64,000 bases of DNA from Cypionkella psychrotolerans (GCF_001294535.1 NZ_LGIC01000091.1:40909-104908), one strand, 5' to 3'; counted from the stretch's first letter, positions 17,692 to 27,478 are shown. The notes: a model not told the origin generated them from the letters alone. Program-made: numbers and translations.

Positions 17692-18855
17692 ATGCCCGTC
17701 CTCAACCGTATCGCCGCTTATGCCGAGGAAATGAAGGGCTGGCGCAGGCATTTGCATGCGAATCCTGAACTGTCTTTCGACTGCTTCACCACTGCCGCCT
17801 ATATCGTCGAGCGCCTGAAAGAGATCGGCGTCGATGAAATTCACCCCGGTATCGCCAAAACCGGCATCGTTGCCATCATCAACGGGCAGGGTGATGGCCC
17901 GACCATCGGTCTGCGCGCTGATATGGATGCGCTGCCGATCCAGGAAATCACCGGGGCCGAATACGCCTCCACCATCCCCGGCAAAATGCACGCCTGCGGC
18001 CATGATGGCCATGTGACCATGCTGCTGGGGGCCGCGAAATATCTGGCTGAGACCCGGCGTTTTAAAGGCCGCGTCGCGCTGATGTTCCAACCCGCCGAGG
18101 AAGACGGCGCGGGGGGCCGAGAGATGGTGAATGAAGGCGTGATGGACCGTTTCGCCGTCGATCAGGTCTACGGCATCCACAACGCGCCCAACGTGCCGTT
18201 CGGGCATTTCCTGACGACGCCGGGCGCGCTTATGGCGAGCGTCGATACGGCTTATGTCTATCTGACGGGTAAGGGCGGCCATGGCGCGACCCCGCATGAT
18301 TGCGTCGATCCGATTGTGGCCTTGGTGGGGATGATCTCGGCCATCCAGACCATCATTCCACGCAACATCTATGCCTTGGACGAGGCGGTGTTGTCGGTGA
18401 CGATGGTGAATTCGGGCACCGCCTCCAACATCATCCCGGAAGAAGCGATGTTCGCCGCCACCATCCGCTGCTTTAAGCCCGAAGTCCGCGCATTGCTGAA
18501 AAAGCGCTTCTATGAGATCGTCGAAGGCCATGCGAGCGCCTACGGTGTGCAGGCGCGGATTGACTACGACTGGGGCTATCCGGCGACGATCAACCATGCC
18601 GATCAAGCCGCCTTTGCAACCGAAGTCGCCGCTGAAATCGTTGGCGAAACCTCGGTCGATGGCAATTCGGTGCGCGAGATGGGCTCGGAAGATTTCTCTT
18701 ACATGCTGGAAGCCCGCAAAGGCGCCTATCTGTTCATGGGCACTGGCCCCGGCGCGGGACTGCACCACGCCGCCTATGATTTCAACGACGAGGCCGCACC
18801 GATTGGCGCATCCTTCTTCGCAAGGCTGGTCGAACGCGCGCAGCCCTTGGCGTAA
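17692..18855 (+). CDS. M20-family amidohydrolase (hippurate hydrolase / N-acyl-amino-acid deacylase type)
   Basis: The protein hydrolyses an amide bond of an N-acylated amino acid or similar compound with a two-metal centre. The metal-binding segments are LRADMDALPIQE, KMHACGHDGHVTML and LMFQPAEEDGAGGREMV. The small dimerisation domain starts about residue 185 (DTAYVYLTGKGGHGATPH), and the final metal His lies in GPGAGLHHAAYDFNDE. Length (387) is typical of the HipO-like group. RBS AGGAG is at good spacing. The substrate (hippurate, N-acetyl amino acid, indole conjugate) cannot be assigned. Confidence 0.92.
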   Translation: MPVLNRIAAYAEEMKGWRRHLHANPELSFDCFTTAAYIVERLKEIGVDEIHPGIAKTGIVAIINGQGDGPTIGLRADMDALPIQEITGAEYASTIPGKMHACGHDGHVTMLLGAAKYLAETRRFKGRVALMFQPAEEDGAGGREMVNEGVMDRFAVDQVYGIHNAPNVPFGHFLTTPGALMASVDTAYVYLTGKGGHGATPHDCVDPIVALVGMISAIQTIIPRNIYALDEAVLSVTMVNSGTASNIIPEEAMFAATIRCFKPEVRALLKKRFYEIVEGHASAYGVQARIDYDWGYPATINHADQAAFATEVAAEIVGETSVDGNSVREMGSEDFSYMLEARKGAYLFMGTGPGAGLHHAAYDFNDEAAPIGASFFARLVERAQPLA

Positions 18856-18956
18856 GGGCGCAGCGTCCCGCCGGATTTGACGATTTCGGCAAAGAAAATT
18901 AGCGCGGCAGCCTGATGTCGCGCTAAACTGCTCCTATCGTTTGAAAAGGAGTCATT

Positions 18957-19373
18957 ATGATCCGCCTCGCCTCTGCCCTTGGCCTGCTGGCAGCCCCCAT
19001 TCTGGCAACATCCGCCTTTGCCGATGATTACCTCGCCTTCCACTCACCTTCCGGCAACATCCAATGCGGCATGTCCACCGGCGACTACGCGCAAGTGCGT
19101 TGCGATATGTCGGCGCTGACGCCAACTTACCGCCAAGCCCCCGCCAACTGCGAATTCGACTGGGGCAGCAGCTTTGCGGTCGACGCGGGCGGCTCGGGCT
19201 ATCTCGCCTGCGTTTCCGATTCCGTCGCCGATCCGGGCGGGATTGAGCTCAGTTACGGCAAGTCGATCTCGCTGGGGCCGTTCACCTGCACCTCCGAGAA
19301 ATCGGGCATGGAATGTAGCAACCTCGGCGGGCATGGCTTTAAGATCTCAAAAGCCAAGCAAAAGCTGTTCTGA
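18957..19373 (+). CDS. Small secreted protein of the DUF6636 type
   Basis: A 138-residue protein with a signal peptide ending near TSAFADD and a mature part rich in Cys. FHSPSGNIQCGMSTGDYAQVRCDM is the family-like opening; further cysteines are in ANCEFDWG, LACVSD and GPFTCTSEKSGMECSN, giving six in all, enough for three disulphides in the periplasm. Function is unknown. AAAGGAG precedes the start. It stands between an M20 peptidase gene and an aminotransferase gene with its own intergenic spaces, so it is probably a single-gene unit. The DUF assignment is from memory of the motif. Confidence 0.75.
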   Translation: MIRLASALGLLAAPILATSAFADDYLAFHSPSGNIQCGMSTGDYAQVRCDMSALTPTYRQAPANCEFDWGSSFAVDAGGSGYLACVSDSVADPGGIELSYGKSISLGPFTCTSEKSGMECSNLGGHGFKISKAKQKLF

Positions 19374-19449
19374 AATTTGATCAAAAATCCTCTGGTGTTT
19401 TTATGCGCTTTGGCTATCTTGGCCAAATCATATTGACTGGAGATTCAAA

Positions 19450-20847
19450 ATGAACGCCCCCGCAAGTCTGCCCAACACATCCGCCTTCGAGATGGACCGC
19501 GCCCATGTGCTGCACCCTTGGGCGAACTTTGGGCCGTTTGAAAAGGCCGGTTCCTTGGTGATCGCGCGCGGGCAGGGGGCGCGGCTGTGGGATGAACAGG
19601 GCCGCGAGTATTTCGACGCCGTCGGTGGTATGTGGTGCACCAATATCGGCCTTGGCCGCCGTGAGATGGCCGATGCGATTGCCGAACAAGCCGAACGCCT
19701 CGCCTTCGCCAACCATTTTGTCGATATGACCAACGATCCGGCGGCGCGTCTGGCCGCGAAACTGGCGGAACTCGCGCCGGGCGATCTGAACCGCGTGCAT
19801 TTCACCACCGGCGGCTCCACCGCCGTCGATACTGCCGTGCGCGTGGTCAGCTATTACCACCATTCCCGCGGCAACCCCGATAAAACCGACATTGTGGCGC
19901 GGGAAAACTCTTACCACGGCTCAACTTACCTCACCCAATCGGTCGGCAAGCGCAACGGCGACCGTATTGAGGAATTCCGCTACAAGACCGAGGGCATCCA
20001 CCACCTCTCCTGCCCCAACCCCTACCGCCGCCCGGATTGGCAGACCGAAGCGCAATTCTGCGATGATCTGATCGCCGAGTTTGAAGCGCTGATCGCAAAA
20101 GTCGGTGCCGACCGCATCGGCGGCTTTATCGCGGAACCGATCCAAGCTTCGGGCGGCATCATTATCCCGCCGCAAGGCTACCTGCGCCGCATGTGGGAGA
20201 TCTGCAAACGCCACGACATCCTGTTCATCGCCGATGAAGTGGTCACCGCCTTTGGCCGCATCGGCCATTGGTTCGCCTCGGACGATGCCTTCGGGGTGCA
20301 GCCCGACATGATCACCTGCGCCAAGGGCCTGACCTCGGGTTATCTGCCCTTGGGCGCGCTGATCCTGTCGGAACGGATTTGGGCGGCGATGGCGGAGGGT
20401 GGGCACCGCTGGTTTACAACGGGCCTAACCTATTCCGGCCATCCGGTGTCCTGCGCTTGCGCGCTAAAGAACATCGACATCCTTGATCGCGAAGGGCTGC
20501 TCGCCAATGCCACGAAGGTCGGCGCCTATTTCAACACCCGGCTGAAAGACCTCGAATCCTTACCCCTCGTCGGCAATGTGCGCGGGCAGGGCTTGATGCT
20601 CTGCGTTGAAAACGTCGCCAACAAGACCACCAAAGAACTGCTCCCCGATGAGGTCAATGAAAGCAAACGCATCTCAGACGTGGCGGAATCTTTGGGCCTG
20701 CTGGTACGTCCCATTGGCCATCTGAACGTGATGTCACCGCCCTTGATCATCACCGAGGCGGAAGTCGATTTCGTGGTCGATACTTTGGAGGTCGCGATCC
20801 GCCGCGTCAGCGATGATCTGGTGCGCGAGGGGCACCGGCTGGGGTAA
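19450..20847 (+). CDS. Class-III (omega) aminotransferase, PLP-dependent
   Basis: The 465-residue protein belongs to the ornithine/omega-amino-acid aminotransferase family. GGMWCTNIGLGRREMADAI and HFTTGGSTAVDTAVRVV lie in the PLP fold, ENSYHGSTYLTQS holds the ring-stacking aromatic, and FIADEVVTAFGRIGHWF has the Asp that contacts the PLP nitrogen. The Schiff-base Lys is in DMITCAKGLTSGYLPLGAL. The agmatinase gene that follows on the same strand makes putrescine, so a putrescine-pyruvate or 4-aminobutyrate aminotransferase role is plausible. Taurine or beta-alanine transamination is an alternative. Family certain, substrate inferred. Confidence 0.9.
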   Translation: MNAPASLPNTSAFEMDRAHVLHPWANFGPFEKAGSLVIARGQGARLWDEQGREYFDAVGGMWCTNIGLGRREMADAIAEQAERLAFANHFVDMTNDPAARLAAKLAELAPGDLNRVHFTTGGSTAVDTAVRVVSYYHHSRGNPDKTDIVARENSYHGSTYLTQSVGKRNGDRIEEFRYKTEGIHHLSCPNPYRRPDWQTEAQFCDDLIAEFEALIAKVGADRIGGFIAEPIQASGGIIIPPQGYLRRMWEICKRHDILFIADEVVTAFGRIGHWFASDDAFGVQPDMITCAKGLTSGYLPLGALILSERIWAAMAEGGHRWFTTGLTYSGHPVSCACALKNIDILDREGLLANATKVGAYFNTRLKDLESLPLVGNVRGQGLMLCVENVANKTTKELLPDEVNESKRISDVAESLGLLVRPIGHLNVMSPPLIITEAEVDFVVDTLEVAIRRVSDDLVREGHRLG

Positions 20848-20854
20848 AACGCAT

Positions 20855-20872
20855 GGCGGGGTGAACCCCGCC
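20855..20872 (+). terminator. Hairpin after the aminotransferase gene
   Basis: GGCGGGG and CCCCGCC form a 7-bp stem with loop TGAA, 8 bp after the stop codon. No U-tract follows, so termination is possible but not certain. Confidence 0.45.
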
Positions 20873-20910
20873 CGACCCATGGCTGGCCAATCTCGAAGCG
20901 CTCCGCGCGG

Positions 20911-20966
20911 GAGTATTTGAGAAAGAGCAATTTCATCTTGGCCTAAACACTCCCGCCGGAGGCTCC
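20911..20966. repeat. Composite intergenic repeat (20-bp unit plus copy 2 of the 35-bp unit)
   Basis: 20911-20930 is the reverse complement of 35706-35725 with two differences (TTGCTCTTTC head, AAATACTC tail). 20932-20966 repeats 7536-7570 with four differences. The two units are adjacent here, in the 260-bp gap between the aminotransferase and speB genes, in which no gene is seen. Confidence 0.65.
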
Positions 20967-21107
20967 GCCCGAACACCAAATTGCACCCGCAGCAGGCTTG
21001 ACATCCCCGCAAGCCTGCCGTCCTTTGAACCACCCGGATCCGCGCGTCTCCGGCTGGGGCTGCGGCCCGAGGATAAAGACGCAAGCGCCGTTATCTCCGA
21101 GAGAATC

Positions 21108-22073
21108 ATGGCCCTAGAAGACGCTAAAACCGAAATCGACACCGCTTTCACCCGCACCACCCAGCGCGGTTATGCCTTTGAGAACGCATTCTCGGGAGCG
21201 ACCTCATTCCTGCGCCGCAGCTACACCAAAGACCTGACCGGGGTAGATCTGGCCATCACCGGCGTCGCCTTTGACCAAGCCGTCACCCACCGCACCGGCA
21301 CGCGCTTTGGCCCGCGCACGATCCGTGAGGCTTCCAGCTTGCAGCCCTATGATCCGCCCTACGGCTGGCCGACCAACCCGCTTGATGAGATGAACATCAT
21401 CGACTACGGCGATTGCGCGTTTGACTATGCCAAGACCTCAGATTTCCCCGATACCCTCACCGCGCATATTCGCAAAATCTTGGCGGCGGGCGCAGGCACC
21501 ATCACCTTAGGCGGCGATCACTACATCACGCTGCCGATTCTGCGCGCCTATGCCGAGAAATTCGGCCCCCTCAGCGTGATCCATTTCGACGCCCATTCCG
21601 ATCTGTGGCCCGATGACGACATGACCCGCATCGACCATGGCACCATGATGTATAAGGCGGTCAAGCAGGGCTATGTTGACCCGACACGATCAGTGCAGAT
21701 CGGCATCCGCACCACGACCGAGGATTATCTCGGCTTTAACGTCATCGACGCCCGCTGGGTGCATGAAAACGGCACGGCGGCGGTGGTCGCCAAGATCAAA
21801 GACATCGTCGATGATCACCAGACCTATCTCACTTTCGACATCGACGCGCTCGACCCCTCGGTCGCCCCCGGTACGGGCACGCCGGTCTGGGGTGGCTTAC
21901 ATTCTTGGCAAGCCGCAGCCATCTTGCGCGATCTGGCTGGCATCAACATGATCGGCGGCGATATTGTTGAAGTCTCGCCGCCCTATGACACCACCGGCGC
22001 TACTGCCATCGCGGGCGCGCATGTCGGCTACGAATTGATCTGTCTCTATCATTGGGCGAAAACACAAAGATGA
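21108..22073 (+). CDS. speB: Agmatinase (ureohydrolase family)
   Basis: Agmatinase splits agmatine into putrescine and urea. The 321-residue protein has all three manganese-ligand blocks of ureohydrolases: TLGGDHYITLPIL, VIHFDAHSDLW and LTFDIDALDPSVAPGTGTPVWGG. The N-terminal block GVAFDQAVTHRTGTRFGPRTIREAS also fits agmatinase. A guanidinobutyrase or related amidinohydrolase cannot be excluded, as motifs are shared. GAGAGAATC precedes the start. The stop overlaps the next gene (ATGA). With the upstream aminotransferase it may form a polyamine route. Confidence 0.9.
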   Translation: MALEDAKTEIDTAFTRTTQRGYAFENAFSGATSFLRRSYTKDLTGVDLAITGVAFDQAVTHRTGTRFGPRTIREASSLQPYDPPYGWPTNPLDEMNIIDYGDCAFDYAKTSDFPDTLTAHIRKILAAGAGTITLGGDHYITLPILRAYAEKFGPLSVIHFDAHSDLWPDDDMTRIDHGTMMYKAVKQGYVDPTRSVQIGIRTTTEDYLGFNVIDARWVHENGTAAVVAKIKDIVDDHQTYLTFDIDALDPSVAPGTGTPVWGGLHSWQAAAILRDLAGINMIGGDIVEVSPPYDTTGATAIAGAHVGYELICLYHWAKTQR

Positions 22074-22525
22074 CCAAAATCATGACCCTCGCCGTTTTGA
22101 TCCTGATCGTTGCGGCGGGGGCCATGGCGTTTGTTCGCCTTGCCCCGACCAATCCATCCTTGTGGCATGTGGCCCTCAATCCGCGCCCTCTGGATATCGC
22201 CACCCCGAGCCCGGATAGGGTCACCGCCTTGCCGAATGGGGCCTATGTCGATCTGACAGCCGCAGCCGATCAGACGCAGGCGCTGCTGGCCAAACTGGAT
22301 GGCATCGCGTTGGCCAGCCCGCGCACCCTGCGCATCGCGGGCAGTGCGGAAACCGGGCGGATCACCTGGCAAACCCGCTCAGCGTTCTGGGGGTTTCCTG
22401 ACTATACCACCGCCGAATCTACCCCCGAGGGCGTGACGATTTATGCCCGCCAGCGCTTTGGCAAAGGCGATTGGGGCGTCAATGCGGCCCGTTTGACGGC
22501 ATGGATCAGCGCACTTAACGCCTGA
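22070..22525 (+). CDS. DUF1499-family membrane-anchored protein
   Basis: A 151-residue protein with one N-terminal hydrophobic segment (about residues 4-22) and a periplasmic domain of the DUF1499 type, recognised by RTLRIAGSAETGRITWQTRSAFWGFPDYTTAES and VTIYARQRFGKGDWGVNAARLTAWI. Function is unknown. The ATG at 22070 overlaps the speB stop; a TTG 18 bp upstream is less likely. It may be co-translated with speB, although no functional link is known. Confidence 0.8.
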   Translation: MTKIMTLAVLILIVAAGAMAFVRLAPTNPSLWHVALNPRPLDIATPSPDRVTALPNGAYVDLTAAADQTQALLAKLDGIALASPRTLRIAGSAETGRITWQTRSAFWGFPDYTTAESTPEGVTIYARQRFGKGDWGVNAARLTAWISALNA

Positions 22526-22720
22526 AACTGCGTTTGGTTCCGCTGAATCGTCCATAATTCGCCGATTGCGCGAAAACCTGCGGCGGATTCTCGCCCACAG
22601 ATATTTCAGTTTGTTGAACTTTGTCACGGATCAGTGAATGTCTGCCGCAGCGCAGAAACAACTTGGATTAACCAAGGCCCTCTGCGCCAAACAGAACACA
22701 AAAAGACTTGGGACACTCAC

Positions 22721-23314
22721 ATGGCTGTAACCTTCCGTAATTTGCCACGCTTGGCCGCTTTGTGCGGCGTTCTGGCCCTCAGTGCCGCCTGCGTGCCGAG
22801 CAATTCGGAAGTGACGATGCTCTCCGCTCACCCTGATCTGATCCAGCCCGGGCTGAACCCGAACTTCGTCTCGAAAGCCATTGGCAATGCCAAAGCGAAA
22901 CGCGCCAAGGGTCAGAAGGTCTGGTGCGTGCCGTTTGCGCGTGATGCCAGCGGGGTTGAGATCATGGGCAATGCGGGCACTTGGTGGGACAAGGCCAAGG
23001 GTAAATTCGTCCGTGGCCACGAGCCTGTTGTGGGTGCGGTGATGGCGTTTTCGTCGACCCGCAAACTGCCGAAGGGCCATGTCGCTGTGGTGTCGCAAGT
23101 GGTGTCGGATCGGGAGATTTTGATTGACCATGCCAACTGGAAGCCCAGCCAGATTTCGCTGGGTATGACCGTGGTGGATGTCTCGACCAAGAACGATTGG
23201 TCAGTGGTGAAAGTCGCAAGCGCGGGCGACACTTTGGGTCGACCCTATCAGATTGACGGCTTTATCTGGAACCCACCGGCACCGCGGGCTACGTTGCTTG
23301 CAACCACGCCCTAG
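22721..23314 (+). CDS. CHAP-domain lipoprotein (putative peptidoglycan amidase)
   Basis: The 197-residue protein begins with a lipoprotein signal (lipobox LSAAC, Cys24). The rest fits a CHAP cysteine peptidase: catalytic Cys69 in [14 protein letters not shown], His120 in [11 protein letters not shown] and an Asn/Asp in IDHANW. CHAP domains cut peptide bonds in cell-wall peptides or glutathionylspermidine. The ATG at 22721 is preferred over a longer frame because the signal peptide starts there. Expected location: inner leaflet of the outer membrane or periplasmic face. Physiological substrate unknown. Confidence 0.85.
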   Translation: MAVTFRNLPRLAALCGVLALSAACVPSNSEVTMLSAHPDLIQPGLNPNFVSKAIGNAKAKRAKGQKVWCVPFARDASGVEIMGNAGTWWDKAKGKFVRGHEPVVGAVMAFSSTRKLPKGHVAVVSQVVSDREILIDHANWKPSQISLGMTVVDVSTKNDWSVVKVASAGDTLGRPYQIDGFIWNPPAPRATLLATTP

Positions 23315-23384
23315 TGGTTGCACCAAAGATGCAGGTGTCGCTCTTGGACTTGACCAAAGCCGCCGAACTCTGCAAACCCCCCGC

Positions 23385-24440
23385 ATGGTTCCGTTAGAAA
23401 AACTCGCCCAGATCACCCAGCGTTTCGAGTTTCTCGAAGCCAAGCTGAACGCAGGCGCCTCGCCCGCCGACATTGCGACGTTGTCGCGCGAATATTCCGA
23501 TCTGAAGCCCGTCGCGGATGAAATCGTCGCCTACCGCCGCGCCTTGGATGATCTGGCTGAAGCCGAGATCATGCTCGCCGATCCCGAAATGAAGGCTTTG
23601 GCGGAAGATGAGATGCCGCTGCTGAAAGCCCGCATCCCCGAGATGGAATCCCGGCTGCAAATCGCGTTGCTGCCGAAAGACGCCGCCGATGCCCGCCCGG
23701 CGATTCTCGAAATCCGCCCCGGTACGGGTGGCGACGAGGCCGCCTTGTTCGCCGCCGATTTGCTTCGGATGTATCAGCGCTATGCCGAGAAAATGGGCTG
23801 GACGTTTGAGGTTCTTGAACAGCAAGACAGCGAACTTGGTGGCATCAAGGATGTGCAAGTCCACATTGCGGGCGAGGGCGTATTTGCCAAACTGAAGTTC
23901 GAATCCGGCGTGCATCGCGTGCAACGTGTGCCGGAAACCGAAGCGCAGGGCCGCGTCCACACCTCTGCCGCCACCGTCGCCGTGCTGCCCGAGGCCGAGG
24001 AGGTTGATCTGGTGATCCCGGCCTCTGACATCCGCATCGACACCATGCGCGCCTCTGGGGCAGGTGGTCAGCACGTCAACACCACCGATAGCGCCGTGAG
24101 GATCACCCATATTCCCACCGGCATGATTGTCGTCTCGGCGCAGAAATCGCAGCACCGCAACAAAGAAATCGCCATGCAGGTTTTGCGCGCCCGGCTGTTC
24201 GATCTGGAACGCGCCCGCGTCGATAACGCACGCGCCGCTGAACGGAAATCTCAGGTCGGCTCGGGGGATCGCTCCGAGCGCATCCGCACCTATAACTTCC
24301 CGCAAGGCCGGATGACCGATCACCGCATCAACCTGACGCTCTATTCTTTGGGCCAAATCATGCAGGGCGATCTGGGCGAAGTGGTCGATGCTCTGGTCGC
24401 CCACGACCAAGCCAGCAAACTGGCCGAGATGGAAGGATGA
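23385..24440 (+). CDS. prfA: Peptide chain release factor 1
   Basis: RF1 ends translation at UAA and UAG. The 351-residue protein has the N-terminal helical domain, the decoding region and the GGQ motif in [21 protein letters not shown] that triggers peptide release; [25 protein letters not shown] is the conserved C-terminal block. The ATG at 23385 gives the family's usual length; the frame stays open 132 bp further upstream but that part has no homology-like features and overlaps the end of the CHAP gene. The stop overlaps prmC, whose product methylates the GGQ glutamine. Confidence 0.96.
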   Translation: MVPLEKLAQITQRFEFLEAKLNAGASPADIATLSREYSDLKPVADEIVAYRRALDDLAEAEIMLADPEMKALAEDEMPLLKARIPEMESRLQIALLPKDAADARPAILEIRPGTGGDEAALFAADLLRMYQRYAEKMGWTFEVLEQQDSELGGIKDVQVHIAGEGVFAKLKFESGVHRVQRVPETEAQGRVHTSAATVAVLPEAEEVDLVIPASDIRIDTMRASGAGGQHVNTTDSAVRITHIPTGMIVVSAQKSQHRNKEIAMQVLRARLFDLERARVDNARAAERKSQVGSGDRSERIRTYNFPQGRMTDHRINLTLYSLGQIMQGDLGEVVDALVAHDQASKLAEMEG

Positions 24441-25294
24441 CGGCGCAAGACGCCCTGCGCGCCGCCATTCCGCAGCTAACTGCCGCAGGCATCGACAACG
24501 CCCCGCGCGACGCCAGCTTGCTGCTGGCCCATGCGATGGGCATCGCAGCTGATCGCTTGACCCTGCATCTGCCCGACGCACTCTCCGATCAGGCCAAGGC
24601 GGCTTACGCCGCCGCAATCACCGCCCGCGCCAACCGCCAACCCGTATCGCAAATCACCGGACAGCGCCAATTCTGGGGCCGCAGCTTCAAAGTCACGCAA
24701 GACACCCTCGATCCGCGCCCCGAAACCGAAATTCTGGTGGCCGAAGCCCTAACCCGCCCGTTCCTGAAACTGCTCGACCTCGGCACCGGCACCGGCTGCA
24801 TTCTGCTGTCTTGCCTTGCCGATATGCCGATGGCGAGTGGTATCGGCTCTGATCTTTCGGCCAAAGCCCTAGAGGTTGCGCAAGCAAACGCCTCCGCTCT
24901 CAACCTCTCCAATCGCGCCAAATTCATCCAATCCGACTGGTGCGCCAATATCCAAGGCCGCTTCGATCTGATCACCTCGAACCCGCCCTACATCGCCGCC
25001 GACGAGATGCCCAACCTCGGCCCTGATGTGCTGCAATGGGAACCCCACGCCGCCCTGACTCCCGGCGGTGATGGTTTGGATGCCTACCGCAAAATCGCCG
25101 CCCAAGCCCCCGCCCGCCTAATGGCCCAAGGCCGTCTGCTACTGGAAATCGGCCCCACCCAAAGCGCCGCCGTCACCGCTTTGCTGCAAGCCCAAGGCCT
25201 GATCAACATCCGCACCCTACAAGACCTCGACGGTCGCGACCGCGTGATCTGGGCCGAAAAACCGCAAGACTCTGCCAACTCCGACACTCTCTAA
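24437..25294 (+). CDS. prmC: Release-factor glutamine N5-methyltransferase
   Basis: PrmC methylates the GGQ glutamine of release factors with S-adenosylmethionine. The 285-residue protein has an N-terminal helical domain with [33 protein letters not shown], the SAM-binding motif [16 protein letters not shown] and the catalytic NPPY in [13 protein letters not shown]. It overlaps prfA by four bases, the usual alphaproteobacterial order. Confidence 0.96.
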   Translation: MTAQDALRAAIPQLTAAGIDNAPRDASLLLAHAMGIAADRLTLHLPDALSDQAKAAYAAAITARANRQPVSQITGQRQFWGRSFKVTQDTLDPRPETEILVAEALTRPFLKLLDLGTGTGCILLSCLADMPMASGIGSDLSAKALEVAQANASALNLSNRAKFIQSDWCANIQGRFDLITSNPPYIAADEMPNLGPDVLQWEPHAALTPGGDGLDAYRKIAAQAPARLMAQGRLLLEIGPTQSAAVTALLQAQGLINIRTLQDLDGRDRVIWAEKPQDSANSDTL

Positions 25295-25475
25295 CCAATC
25301 CGACAAGAATCTGCTTGTCAGAACCCCGCCCCTGTGATTATTCAATCCCACGCGACATTCGGTGCAATTCGGCACTGACCCGCGCAAACCCGGTCATTGC
25401 TGCCATGCCCCACGGGGCTGACGATCCCGAAAGGATCAGGCGCAACCTCCCGGACCATCTGGATCAAAGGACAAG

Positions 25476-26546
25476 ATGCGCTCTTCCAAGTCCCGTTCGC
25501 GTTCAAAGACGAACCGCCCGCGCACCCTCGGCAATATCATCAACCGCGTCTTCGACAGCTCTGGCCCCGAAGGCAAAGTGCGCGGCACGCCGCAACAGAT
25601 CATCGAGAAATATCAAATGCTGGCGGGTGACGCCCATCGGTCGAACGACCGTGTGGCCGCTGAAAACTTCAGCCAACACGCCGAGCATTATACCCGCATG
25701 CTGGCCGAAGCCACGCGTGAGATGGCGGCCGAGCAAGAAAGCCGCCAGCAGTATCAGGGCGGTCAAAATAATCAGAGCGGCCAGAACAACCAAAACAACC
25801 AGAACGGCAACCGCGATCGGCAAGACTACCGCAATGAGCGTGGCGATTACCGCCCCGAACGCAGCGAGGCGGGTGATGCCGAGCAGCCCTATACCGGCGG
25901 CTTCAGCGTGGTTGATGAAGACGAACATACTTTGGTTGATTTGCCCGAGGTGAGCCGCCAAGCGCCGCGCCAAGACAATTACCGCCGCGACAACCAGCAG
26001 CGCGACAACCAGCAGCGCGACAACAATCAGCAGAATAACCAACAGCGCGACAACAACCAACAGCGCCGCCAAGACAACAACCGCCCGCGGGATGACAAAA
26101 ACCGCGAGCAACGTGCGCCGCGCAACGATCAGCCGCGCGCTGAGCAACCGCGCAACGATCAACCTCGCGCAGAGCAGCCGCGCAATGATGCCCCGCGCGC
26201 CGAACAACCCCGCGCTGAGGCGCCGCGTTTCGTAACCACCCGCGAAGAAACCGCCGTTGAGACACCCCGCGTCGACACCCCGCGAGTTGAAACGCCCCGC
26301 GTTGAAGCCCCTCGCACAGAAGCACCCCGCGTTGAAGCGCCGCGCTTTGAATCGCCCGCAGCGCTTGTTGCCCAAGTTGAAGCCGCCGCTGCTGCTCCGG
26401 TCAAAACCCGTGCGCCGCGTGCGCCTAAGCCAGTGGCCGAGACTTTGCCCGGATTGGAAGCTGCGCCAAAAACCACCCGCGCGCCCCGGCAGAAAAAGCC
26501 TGCCGCTGTGGAAGCCACCCCGGACAAATCCGAAGCCGCAGAATAG
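25476..26546 (+). CDS. DUF4167-domain protein with long low-complexity tail
   Basis: The first ~85 residues are the DUF4167 domain (RPRTLGNIINRVFDSSGPEGKVRGTPQQIIEKYQMLAGDA...), an alphaproteobacterial family found behind prfA-prmC. From about residue 88 the protein is Q/N/R-rich with many RDNQQ units, then PRAEQPRND-type repeats (about residues 215-250), then VETPRV/VEAPR-type repeats (about 265-295), and a K/A/P-rich end. The tail is strongly basic, disordered in character, and repetitive in DNA as well. A nucleic-acid-binding or scaffold role is possible, but function is unknown. AAAGGAC precedes the ATG. Confidence 0.88.
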   Translation: MRSSKSRSRSKTNRPRTLGNIINRVFDSSGPEGKVRGTPQQIIEKYQMLAGDAHRSNDRVAAENFSQHAEHYTRMLAEATREMAAEQESRQQYQGGQNNQSGQNNQNNQNGNRDRQDYRNERGDYRPERSEAGDAEQPYTGGFSVVDEDEHTLVDLPEVSRQAPRQDNYRRDNQQRDNQQRDNNQQNNQQRDNNQQRRQDNNRPRDDKNREQRAPRNDQPRAEQPRNDQPRAEQPRNDAPRAEQPRAEAPRFVTTREETAVETPRVDTPRVETPRVEAPRTEAPRVEAPRFESPAALVAQVEAAAAAPVKTRAPRAPKPVAETLPGLEAAPKTTRAPRQKKPAAVEATPDKSEAAE

Positions 26547-26566
26547 ACGCTCAACAAATCCCCACC

Positions 26567-26593
26567 AAAAAGCCCGCCAAGTGCGGGCTTTTT
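26567..26593. terminator. Bidirectional intrinsic terminator between DUF4167 gene and rsmA
   Basis: AAAAAGCCCGC and GCGGGCTTTTT form a perfect 11-bp stem with a 5-base loop. The A-run before and T-run after the G/C core give a U-tract on both strands, so it can end the DUF4167 transcript and the converging rsmA transcript. Confidence 0.92.
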
Positions 26594-26618
26594 GCGTTCC
26601 AAGGCTGGGAGAAAAGCG

Positions 26619-27461
26619 TCAGCCTGCGGCCACAATCCGCGCCAAGGCGCAAAACCGCTCTAATTCAATTTCCTCGGCCCGCGCGGTAGGCGGTATCCCC
26701 GCCGCCTCCAGTTGTGCCTCAATCGCAGGCCCCATGCCCTTCAGACTAGAGCGCAGCATCTTGCGGCGCTGCCCGAAGGCCATGGTGGTGATCCGGTTCA
26801 GCACCGCTTCATCGGCGGGAAACCGAGGCTGCTCCAACCGCGTCAGATGCACCACCGCCGAATGGACCTTCGGTGCGGGCGTAAACGCCTCGGGCGGCAG
26901 ATGCATCACGATTTTGGCATCGCAGCGCCAGCCCACCAGCAGCGCCAAACGGCCATAGTGATCGGTGCGCGGCTTGGCCACGATCCGCTCGGCCACCTCT
27001 TTCTGAAACATCAGCGTCAGACTCTGCCAGAACGGCGGCCAGACCTTCGGCGTCAGCCAGCGGATCAGCAATTCGGTGCCAACATTGTAGGGCAGGTTCG
27101 CCACCACCCGCACCGGCGCGTTGAGATGCCCGAGCACGTCGATCTCCATCGCATCGGCGTTGATAATCTCCAATCGCCCCGGATAGGCCGCGCCGATCTC
27201 CTGCAGCGCAGGCACACAGCGTGGGTCTTTCTCGACCGCCAGCACCCGCCGCGCGCCTTCCACCAGCAGCCCGCGCGTCAGCCCGCCGGGGCCGGGGCCT
27301 ACCTCCAGCACATCACAAGCCGACAGATCCCCCGCCAACCGCGCAATCTTGGCGGTCAGGTTCAGATCGAGCAGAAAGTTCTGCCCCAACTGCTTTTTTG
27401 CCACCAGATCATGCGCCTTGATCACCTCACGCAGAGGCGGCAACCCGTCAATCGTGCCCAT
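26619..27461 (-). CDS. rsmA: 16S rRNA dimethyladenosine transferase RsmA (KsgA)
   Basis: RsmA dimethylates two adjacent adenines near the 3' end of 16S rRNA during 30S maturation. The 280-residue protein has [14 protein letters not shown], the SAM motif [15 protein letters not shown], the acidic loop VEKDPR, and the catalytic NLPYNVGT; the end [11 protein letters not shown] and [14 protein letters not shown] is the RNA-binding C-terminal domain. It is the last gene of the minus-strand lptF-lptG-lptD-surA-pdxA-rsmA run, an order also known from enterobacteria for the lptD-surA-pdxA-rsmA part. Confidence 0.96.
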   Translation of the reverse strand: MGTIDGLPPLREVIKAHDLVAKKQLGQNFLLDLNLTAKIARLAGDLSACDVLEVGPGPGGLTRGLLVEGARRVLAVEKDPRCVPALQEIGAAYPGRLEIINADAMEIDVLGHLNAPVRVVANLPYNVGTELLIRWLTPKVWPPFWQSLTLMFQKEVAERIVAKPRTDHYGRLALLVGWRCDAKIVMHLPPEAFTPAPKVHSAVVHLTRLEQPRFPADEAVLNRITTMAFGQRRKMLRSSLKGMGPAIEAQLEAAGIPPTARAEEIELERFCALARIVAAG

Positions 27462-27478
27462 AACTCATCCTCTGTGCT

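Noticed and set aside
20848..21107. Riboswitch or small RNA before speB
   Set aside because: The gap is taken up by a hairpin and two dispersed repeats; no known riboswitch core motif was found.
23253..23384. Longer start for prfA
   Set aside because: It overlaps the CHAP gene, and RF1 proteins start at the position equivalent to 23385.
25315..25953. 212-codon frame over the DUF4167 start
   Set aside because: It lies in another frame of the DUF4167 gene, with a Ser/Arg/Thr-rich random composition; the frame at 25476 has the domain.
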